Positions 37,183-41,981 of a stretch of 41,981 nucleotides of DNA are shown piece by piece. Positions within the stretch are counted from its first letter, which is position 1, and each line of letters opens with the position of its first letter. The notes beneath the pieces are model-generated. The model did not search any database and was not told where the DNA came from. It saw nothing but the letters and a program-made list of their open reading frames with translations. A program made the position numbers and the translations under genes. Source of the stretch: a virus; the IMG/VR virus record IMGVR_UViG_3300036800_000051, positions 1-41,981 of that record; one strand, written 5' to 3'.

Positions 37183-37529
37183 TACTCTCCCGCCAACAAC
37201 TGTTTCAGGGTTTGGTTCTCGCGCCGGAGCTGGTCGCGTTCCATCATCAACTGCCGGTTGAGTTGAAGATGTCTCTGGTGCAATCCCGGCTTGTAGTCCA
37301 GCGTCTCCGCTGCTTCTCGGACGCACGCTTCGCACAGGTGCAACTCGTCGATACTGTCCAGGACAGCGCCTGACACGTGGTCGACGATCGCCCCCCTATT
37401 GATCGCCGCGTCAAAGTTCACGAACCGCACCCTTGGATCGGAGGATTGGAGGCATGCGGAGCACCTGGCGGGTCTGGGATCGCTGATTTTCGAGCGGCTG
37501 ACACGCTCGGCGAGAACACTGCTGGTCAT
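37182..37529 (-). CDS. Zinc-finger/coiled-coil protein
   Basis: 115 residues from ATG 37529, with AAAGGAGCC upstream. CSACLQSSDPRVRF and DELHLCEACVREAAETLDY give two CxxC pairs about 40 residues apart that can bind zinc. A basic coiled coil follows (QLNRQLMMERDQLRRENQTL). The layout could serve as a DNA- or protein-binding adaptor. It follows the large terminase directly, so a packaging accessory role is one possibility. Confidence 0.55.
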   Translation of the reverse strand: MTSSVLAERVSRSKISDPRPARCSACLQSSDPRVRFVNFDAAINRGAIVDHVSGAVLDSIDELHLCEACVREAAETLDYKPGLHQRHLQLNRQLMMERDQLRRENQTLKQLLAGE

Positions 37530-37551
37530 CAAAGGCTCCTTTCTCGGAGCG

Positions 37552-40065
37552 CTAAACGAAGATTCCGGGACCTGAACCGTTGTCGGCCATCGCCGGGCGT
37601 TTCAACCGTTTCAGGTGATGACGAAGAATCCGGTCCTTCTGCGTCTCGTTCGGCCTCGGCATATCCACATCAGGCTTCAACGGACGCGCCATAACGATAT
37701 AGCGAAGCGCGTCCAAACAATTCAGGACAAGGAGCCCGTTTGCGAAAAATTCCGCGTGACCGTAAACCGTGAGGTTATGAACCGGCGAGCTTCCGGCGGC
37801 GTGATTCGCTACCACACGCACGGGAGCAACACTGCTGCCGGGAATACTTGTTGACTCGAAACGCTCCCCCGCAGACCGGGCAATCTCGCCTCTCGTCGTC
37901 GACGCCCGACGCTCGACGCCACGCCGATTTGCACTTATTGGAGCAGAACCGGTCCAAGTCACGCCGGGTGACGCATTCGAAGTCTGCGCCGCAGTGGTCG
38001 CAAACACGGGGGACAGATACTCGAGTCTCCCAGGTAGCCCTGCCGTGCTCGCTGTGCCACGCTCTGCCTTCCGGCGAAGAATGCCAAGCCACCGCCAGCG
38101 GCCGGATCGTCTCGGCGTGCCGTCGCGCCCGCTCGACACGTTCGGCGTCCATATGCAACGCAATGTGCTCAGCCCGGGTGATGCATTCCAGGTTGGCGAT
38201 AGCGTTATTGAGGGGGTTCCCGTCGCGATGGTGTATATCCCAGCCGCGGGGGATAACGCCGTGAGCGGCCTTCCAAATCTCGACGTGCAAGTCGCCAACA
38301 CCTTTGCGACGGTCCGCCACGTGCGGTCGAAAGTAGACGCGATCTGCTCTCTGCTTCGCGTCCAGATACCGACGGAAGCGAACCCCTTGAAACTCGACCA
38401 TTTCGACTCGTGACACAACAACATTGTATCGCCACACCGAACAGCGTCGAGACGCAGAACACGCTGACAGCCATCGCGTTGCACAACACACGGATGGTCT
38501 TCAGAGCCGGTCAACTCTCGACCATCCTCAAAACGCAACGTTCTCACCGCGGTCGTCCGAGTTGGTGCTGACGCCACAACCGTGCAATAGCCACCGCGGG
38601 TGAGTACCCGATCACCAAGCCTCACCGCTTCGATCGCAACATCACCACGCGCTGTCGCGACCAGCGTCCCCGCAACAAAACAATGGTTGTCGCGGTCCAC
38701 CGGCCGCTCCGGCGCAGCGTTCTCCGTTCGCGTTGAATCTTTCATCCACCGGTACTTTTTGAACTCCTCGCGCAACACCACACAGTTCGCCGTCACCCGC
38801 AAACGGTCAGCCTCGAGCCGCTGGCGAACCTTGTCGATACCTGTCCGCTCGTTCGTCTGCCCCGGAAACGTGTAAATCCCATGGTCAGCAAACTCCTGCT
38901 GATCACCCCGACCCGTCTGATTATTCCGATTCCGGGCCGCCGGATCGATCACATACCACCGAGGCTTCACCCGCCACCGATCGTTACGATTACCAATCTC
39001 CGCGCAAATATCCCGGATCGTCTTGTCCTTGAGCGCGATCTCGTCAAACACAACCATCGTGTCCGCCTGATCGAGATAGCAGAACAGGACCGCGCACAAA
39101 TGGCGGATCCCCGGGTCGATCCCCGCGAACACCTCCACACCCTCCGGGACTGATGAGAGCTCCGGGATCACATGCTCCCGAGTGAACTCCGGGAAGATCA
39201 ACCCCGCGAACGCGCTGAACTTCCCCGACTTGCGCGACGCCCTTTCCTCGCTGCTCAACCCCGACAAAACCCACTGCTTCGCCTGCTCATTCAAATACGG
39301 GTTGTCGTCCATGTCCACGACAACGATCCGAACATCCTCGTCGGACAGCTGCCCACGCTCCCACGGCGCGAAAAACTCGTCGTAAATCCAGTTCATACCA
39401 TGCAACGGCGTACACCCATACAACTCTTCGCCGCCATAATCAATCAGCCGCATCAAACACTCACGCCGAATATCCGCCCGCGGCTCCTCGTCATACACAA
39501 CCCGGTGCAAGGCCGCCCCGCCGAACTTGTCGAGATCCTGGTCGTTCGAAAAAAACTGGACCCACGACCCATTCTTGAACCTCAACATCCGCGCGACCTT
39601 GTCCCACGCCCGATCAAAACTTCCGCCCTTCAAACTCTCCCGCGGACACCACTCCCGGAACTTCTGAAGAACAACCCCCTCCATCGTGTTCGTCAAATCC
39701 GGAGTGACCACCCGCCCATAAAAAGGAGGCTCCCACCGCTTGAACCCCTGGAGATGTTCAGGAACCAGCTCCCAATCCAAGCACTGCACGATCGTGTCCA
39801 CCATCGTGCAAGTGCTCTTCCCCGACCGGTTGCCTCCAAGAAACAAACGGCTCGGAGGATGCGGCGCCCCCATAAACACCTGCTGCTTCTCATGCGGCTT
39901 GAACGCCAACAGAGGATTGCGTTTGAACGCCTCCTCAACCTCCCGCAACTGATCCGCAACCAGCTGCCGCTCCGCTTTAGGAAGCCTTGCGAGAGCGCCC
40001 GGATCAATCTGAAGGCCGGCCAGGGAGAGGCTCGCTGGCGAACTGGCCCCAGAGGGCTTACCCAT
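37552..40065 (-). CDS. terL: Terminase large subunit with intein
   Basis: 837 residues in one frame. N-extein: Walker A GGNRSGKST (residues 77-85), Walker B VVYDEEP (~189-195), nuclease acids in AGIDPG (D317) and YVIDPA (D374). At residue 461/462 the frame enters an intein (CFVAGTLVATARGD...) and leaves it at residue 782/783 (...LLVLN|CLDALRY). It thus splits the conserved third nuclease motif DHxLDALRY. C-extein: 55 residues. After splicing the enzyme (~516 residues) would be an ordinary ATP-driven packaging motor and headful nuclease. It overlaps the XRE gene by eight bases. Confidence 0.85.
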   Translation of the reverse strand: MGKPSGASSPASLSLAGLQIDPGALARLPKAERQLVADQLREVEEAFKRNPLLAFKPHEKQQVFMGAPHPPSRLFLGGNRSGKSTCTMVDTIVQCLDWELVPEHLQGFKRWEPPFYGRVVTPDLTNTMEGVVLQKFREWCPRESLKGGSFDRAWDKVARMLRFKNGSWVQFFSNDQDLDKFGGAALHRVVYDEEPRADIRRECLMRLIDYGGEELYGCTPLHGMNWIYDEFFAPWERGQLSDEDVRIVVVDMDDNPYLNEQAKQWVLSGLSSEERASRKSGKFSAFAGLIFPEFTREHVIPELSSVPEGVEVFAGIDPGIRHLCAVLFCYLDQADTMVVFDEIALKDKTIRDICAEIGNRNDRWRVKPRWYVIDPAARNRNNQTGRGDQQEFADHGIYTFPGQTNERTGIDKVRQRLEADRLRVTANCVVLREEFKKYRWMKDSTRTENAAPERPVDRDNHCFVAGTLVATARGDVAIEAVRLGDRVLTRGGYCTVVASAPTRTTAVRTLRFEDGRELTGSEDHPCVVQRDGCQRVLRLDAVRCGDTMLLCHESKWSSFKGFASVGIWTRSREQIASTFDRTWRTVAKVLATCTSRFGRPLTALSPAAGIYTIATGTPSITLSPTWNASPGLSTLRCIWTPNVSSGRDGTPRRSGRWRWLGILRRKAERGTASTAGLPGRLEYLSPVFATTAAQTSNASPGVTWTGSAPISANRRGVERRASTTRGEIARSAGERFESTSIPGSSVAPVRVVANHAAGSSPVHNLTVYGHAEFFANGLLVLNCLDALRYIVMARPLKPDVDMPRPNETQKDRILRHHLKRLKRPAMADNGSGPGIFV
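37720..38682 (-). other. Intein in the terminase (Hint domain, 321 codons)
   Basis: Begins at Cys (38682) and ends at Asn (37720), with Cys as the first residue of the C-extein. N-half blocks A and B: CFVAGTLVATARGDVAIE and LTGSEDHPCVV with the block-B His. C-half blocks F and G: VHNLTVYGHAEFFANGLLVLN. The penultimate residue is Leu instead of the usual His, which some inteins tolerate. The middle ~200 codons of the terminase frame are Arg/Ser/Thr-rich and match no fold, because they are the shadow of the HNH gene encoded in another frame (37775-38401). Confidence 0.75.
37775..38401 (-). CDS. HNH endonuclease nested out of frame in the intein
   Basis: 208 residues from ATG 38401, in the frame one base back from the terminase frame. 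The HNH_3-type core has WDIHHRDGNPLNN and ANLECITRAEHIALH. Two Cys4 zinc modules follow (CDHCGADFECVTRRD...CSNKC and CPVCGGAF...CCSRAC). Its stop (37775) falls just before block F of the intein. It fills precisely the site of a homing-endonuclease domain but is not fused to the splicing domain. Initiation may be weak (only GAG near ATG) or use frameshifting. Confidence 0.75.
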   Translation of the reverse strand: MVEFQGVRFRRYLDAKQRADRVYFRPHVADRRKGVGDLHVEIWKAAHGVIPRGWDIHHRDGNPLNNAIANLECITRAEHIALHMDAERVERARRHAETIRPLAVAWHSSPEGRAWHSEHGRATWETRVSVPRVCDHCGADFECVTRRDLDRFCSNKCKSAWRRASGVDDERRDCPVCGGAFRVNKYSRQQCCSRACGSESRRRKLAGS

Positions 40066-40366
40066 TCGCTACGCCACAACCCTCAGTACCAGACGGCGAA
40101 AACCTAACCCGGCCCTCCACAAACGCCCTAGAGCGCTCCTTGAACCACCGCTTACGAGCCTCGGCATCCAAAGGAGCCGATGGATACTGGTTGCGGACCG
40201 GCGGCTTGGGCGTGATGCCAAGAATCTCAGACAACAACACCACCTGAGCCCGATTCGGCTCACGCCCAGCCTCCCACTTCGCAACCAACGACTGCGAAAC
40301 CCCACACCCCTCCGCCAAATCCCCCTGCGACAACCCACGCTCCACACGCAACCCCTTCACATCCAT
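40058..40366 (-). CDS. XRE-family regulator preceding the terminase
   Basis: 102 residues from ATG 40366 with an ideal AAGGAGG ribosome site. Residues 1-50 make a helix-turn-helix (MDVKGLRVERGLSQGDLAEG, CGVSQSLVAKWEAGREPN), followed by a tail (KPPVRNQYPSAPLDAEARKR) of unknown fold. A cluster of GGAATA sites, some as palindrome, lies 11-60 bases upstream of its ATG. It is the first gene of the late operon and overlaps terL by eight bases. A role as late-operon autoregulator is suggested. Confidence 0.8.
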   Translation of the reverse strand: MDVKGLRVERGLSQGDLAEGCGVSQSLVAKWEAGREPNRAQVVLLSEILGITPKPPVRNQYPSAPLDAEARKRWFKERSRAFVEGRVRFSPSGTEGCGVANG

Positions 40367-40376
40367 GTCGGCCTCC

Positions 40377-40427
40377 TTGGAATATTGCTTGGAATAACCG
40401 CGCCCATATTCCAAACACCGGAATAAA
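40377..40427 (-). promoter_or_regulatory. GGAATA operator cluster
   Basis: Four GGAATA sites in 50 bases: 40379-40384, 40391-40396, 40407-40412 (inverted, TATTCC) and 40420-40425. TTGGAATA (40389-40396) and TATTCCAA (40407-40414) make a perfect 8-bp inverted repeat with a 10-bp gap. TTGGAATA also repeats directly at 40377-40384. Good binding site for the adjacent XRE protein. Confidence 0.6.
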
Positions 40428-40715
40428 GAGCAACGGACCATGGGCAGCCAAATGCAAGCCAGTCGCGGGCGCCCATAAATCAAAAGTTTTGATCTTTGAC
40501 TCCGACCCCCTGCCTGCCCGGCCTCTACGTGCTGACATGCAACGAACTTGCTGGCCGCCGGCGCACCTCGACGCTAGCCTGGGCGGCTAAAAACATGCGA
40601 GATGCAGGGAGATCGTGGAGCTGGCTGTGGTGCTGTACGTCTACAGCCGACCGGCTGTGCATACGTGGTGCTCAGTAGATAGTGCTGGTCAGCGTGAAGC
40701 CAGCGGCGTGAGCGC
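40428..40715. other. Intergenic region before the late operon
   Basis: About 290 bp without a convincing gene between the RHH gene and the late operon. It includes the palindrome ATCAAAA-G-TTTTGAT (40479-40493) and a hairpin ACAGCC-GACC-GGCTGT (40643-40658), placed as a possible terminator of the RHH transcript. No tRNA or attachment site was recognised, though an attachment site could lie here near the recombinase. Confidence 0.4.
40479..40493. repeat. Perfect AT palindrome
   Basis: ATCAAAA G TTTTGAT, a 7+1+7 palindrome in a GC-rich neighbourhood. Possible binding site for a dimeric regulator (RHH or XRE) or a crossover region for the recombinase. Confidence 0.4.
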
Positions 40716-40916
40716 CTAGCGGTGGTCTCGTTGGTGCCTGTTATTGGCTGTTTCGTCGTTGCTTTGGTGTGTTTCTGGTAGCCAGGAGAGGATGTATTGG
40801 GTGCGGCTGAGTCCGTTGGTTGTTGCTGAGTGGTCAATGCGTTCCAGAATGTCGTCTGGGATGCGCATGTTGACGTTCTGGCCGCTGGGTGGCGTGCGTT
40901 TGGCTGTGTCGCTCAT
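40716..40916 (-). CDS. Ribbon-helix-helix DNA-binding protein
   Basis: 66 residues from ATG 40916 (ATGA overlap with the upstream stop). The centre QNVNMRIPDDILERIDHSAT and TNGLSRTQYILSWLPET has the RHH pattern: a beta strand with alternating residues, then two helices. A polar Asn/Thr-rich tail follows. Such small proteins act as repressors or as part of toxin-antitoxin or partition systems. It is the last of a four-gene string that begins with the recombinase. Confidence 0.75.
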   Translation of the reverse strand: MSDTAKRTPPSGQNVNMRIPDDILERIDHSATTNGLSRTQYILSWLPETHQSNDETANNRHQRDHR

Positions 40917-41113
40917 GAGCGCTCGTCCTTCCGCTTTGCCAGGTGGTAATCCCGGTCTCGCTTGCGGTTGCGCTCACGGTTTTGGCGTTTCCACTCGCGC
41001 GACCATTCGCGCTGTCGCTCGGCTCTCGCGGGGTCGGCGCGAAACTTCCGGTTGGCGGTCTGGTTGCTCGTGAGGGAGCCTTCGCTTTGCTCAGGTTTCG
41101 ATTGTTCGCTCAT
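40913..41113 (-). CDS. Basic 66-aa protein
   Basis: ATG 41113 (TGATG overlap). After a polar Ser/Gln/Glu head the protein is a single highly basic helix (RKFRADPARAERQREWSREW, then KRQNRERNRKRDRDYHLAKR). It should bind nucleic acid, but no domain is recognised. Its frame is open to 41260 but the extra part is Arg-rich shadow. Linked to the RHH gene by ATGA. Confidence 0.55.
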   Translation of the reverse strand: MSEQSKPEQSEGSLTSNQTANRKFRADPARAERQREWSREWKRQNRERNRKRDRDYHLAKRKDERS

Positions 41114-41295
41114 CAGACCTCTAGAAACCTGGCGTTGCGGGACTGTTTGCGAATCAGGATCTTGGTGGACTTTCCGCGTTCGGCTAGGAGCTTCTTTCGT
41201 CCGCGGGCGTATTCCTCGGCGGCGCGTAGCGTGAGATTGCCTGCGCATTGCCCGTCCCAATCAAAAACGTCGTATCGGCGGCGAAAGCGAATCAT
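41113..41295 (-). CDS. Uncharacterised 60-aa protein
   Basis: ATG 41295 overlaps the recombinase stop as ATGA; GTG 41376 would extend it by 27 polar residues. Sequence: MIRFRRRYDVFDWDGQCAG, then LRAAEEYARGRKKLLAERGK and KILIRKQSRNARFLEV. The alpha/beta pattern is compact and basic. No family is recognised. Possibly a recombination directionality or accessory factor given its position, but nothing in the sequence proves it. Confidence 0.5.
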   Translation of the reverse strand: MIRFRRRYDVFDWDGQCAGNLTLRAAEEYARGRKKLLAERGKSTKILIRKQSRNARFLEV

Positions 41296-41963
41296 CTCGT
41301 CTCCGGAAGGCTGGCTCTGTGCCGTCTGGGATGCCGTGAGACGCCCAGAGCGGTGCTGATCGTGTTCGGACGCCACAACACTCCTCCCCTAGCTGTGGGG
41401 ATCTCCTGAGCGTTCAGATAATCCGCGATCTGCTGATACGTCGAGCCGGTGCTTCTGAGAATCTGGATTTGCTGGACGATCTCGGGACGATCACTAACCG
41501 AGCCTTGGTTGATCGGCTCGCCTCGCCTGCGTTTCTCCTGAAGCGCGTTCCGGGTGTTCTCAGCGATCACCTTGCGCTGCCATTGCGCAAGAGCGGCCAT
41601 CATATGCGCGATCAGCTCGCCAGCGGGAGTGCTCGTATCCAGATCAAAATCGAGAACCACGAGAGCTTTGTTGGCGTCGTTGAACCACTCCACCAGCTGG
41701 ATGAAATCCCCAATGGATCGGGTCAGCCTGTCGAGTCTCGTGACGACCAGACCCTCAGCCTCATTATCGGCAAGGCGTTTGAGAGTGTGTTGCAACACTT
41801 CGCGGCCCAAATCCTTGCCGGAACCCTGCTCGTGCGCGACATCGGTGATCGGCCAGAGCTTCCCGGCGGCGTGATAGCGGATCTGATAGTCCTGAGCCGC
41901 CAGGGATTTCCCCGACTCCTCCTGGTCCGCGGTGCTGACGCGGGCGTAGCCGAGGACTTTCAT
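41292..41963 (-). CDS. Serine recombinase (resolvase/invertase family)
   Basis: 223 residues. Catalytic domain residues 1-~135: YARVSTADQ with Ser10 as nucleophile, the LVVTRLDRLTRSIGDFIQL active-site arginine helix and the AHMMAALAQWQRKVIAENTR helix. The C-terminal part (GSTYQQIADYLNAQEIPTAR, GVLWRPNTISTAL) is a short DNA-binding HTH. There is no large zinc-ribbon C-terminus, so it is not a classic large serine integrase. It may integrate the phage, resolve or invert DNA. ATGA overlap with an upstream gene outside the window. Confidence 0.85.
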   Translation of the reverse strand: MKVLGYARVSTADQEESGKSLAAQDYQIRYHAAGKLWPITDVAHEQGSGKDLGREVLQHTLKRLADNEAEGLVVTRLDRLTRSIGDFIQLVEWFNDANKALVVLDFDLDTSTPAGELIAHMMAALAQWQRKVIAENTRNALQEKRRRGEPINQGSVSDRPEIVQQIQILRSTGSTYQQIADYLNAQEIPTARGGVLWRPNTISTALGVSRHPRRHRASLPETR

Positions 41964-41981
41964 CGCTGCTCGGCCATCTTC
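41960..41981 (-). CDS. 3' end of an upstream gene (partial)
   Basis: The last codons (...MAEQR then TGA at 41962-41960) sit in an ATGA overlap with the recombinase start, so another gene of the same operon most likely continues beyond the right edge. Nothing else can be said. Confidence 0.4.

Noticed and set aside
37775-38491. Start of the nested HNH protein at 38491
   Set aside because: The first 30 residues of that version are out-of-frame shadow of the intein. The HNH wording begins at ATG 38401.
39172-40107. 311-codon plus-strand frame across the terminase
   Set aside because: Antisense shadow of the Walker and nuclease coding region. No ribosome site and no recognisable protein pattern.
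40500-40715. tRNA or CRISPR in the right intergenic region
   Set aside because: I looked for cloverleaf and T-loop patterns and repeat-spacer arrays there and in the other gaps. None was found.
40574-40837. 87-codon minus-strand frame
   Set aside because: It overlaps the RHH gene in another frame, has no ribosome site and no protein pattern.

Overview
The window is a stretch of a double-stranded DNA tailed phage or prophage, GC-rich and dense with genes, almost all on the minus strand. The virion genes look podovirus-like: terminase, portal, scaffold, HK97-type capsid protein, head-tail adaptor, propeller-like tail protein, fibres or spikes and large Pro/Gln/Ala-rich ejection-type proteins. 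There is no tape-measure, sheath or major tail tube gene. GC-rich codon use, strong AGGAGG ribosome sites and several actinobacteria-like proteins suggest a soil actinobacterial host, but that is inference. A serine recombinase and a divergent pair of Cro/CI-like regulators point to a temperate life cycle. Both ends of the window cut through genes.

Layout, left to right. Positions 1-6661 (minus) are an early operon: partial primase, SSB-like protein, two HNH nucleases, a VRR-NUC nuclease, a DNA methyltransferase and many tiny genes chained by ATGA/GTGA stop-start overlaps. I used these overlaps to set most starts, and they reveal several genes under 60 aa. Positions 6662-7520 are the regulatory switch. 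Positions 7573-11102 hold lysis and membrane genes, a cell-wall hydrolase-like protein and a secreted polysaccharide-lyase-like protein. Positions 11092-20324 hold a small-terminase candidate, a virion lysozyme and ejection-type proteins. Position 20446 starts a plus-strand secreted-protein moron. Positions 20706-31606 are tail, adaptor, capsid, scaffold and portal genes, with two HNH genes wedged between structural genes. Positions 31626-37529 are fibre and spike genes. Positions 37552-40366 hold the large terminase, carrying an intein, and a third XRE regulator. Positions 40716-41963 hold a ribbon-helix-helix protein, small genes and the recombinase. Late transcription would run from about 40.4 kb down to a terminator at 7.5 kb.

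The most unusual observations are these. (1) The terminase intein carries its HNH endonuclease in a different reading frame, nested exactly where an endonuclease domain would sit, while the terminase frame stays open throughout. (2) A two-hairpin RNA element occurs twice on opposite strands, before the secreted moron and before an HNH gene. It shows compensatory base changes, and the second hairpin covers the ribosome site. (3) A second RNA element occurs on both sides of the scaffold gene. In the copy before the capsid gene, one arm can pair instead into a 14-bp hairpin. (4) Essential virion genes have odd 5' ends: an in-frame TAG at portal codon 36, a +1 frame break at the start of the tail propeller gene, and no ordinary start codon for a fibre-like gene. 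The last two both lie directly after HNH genes.
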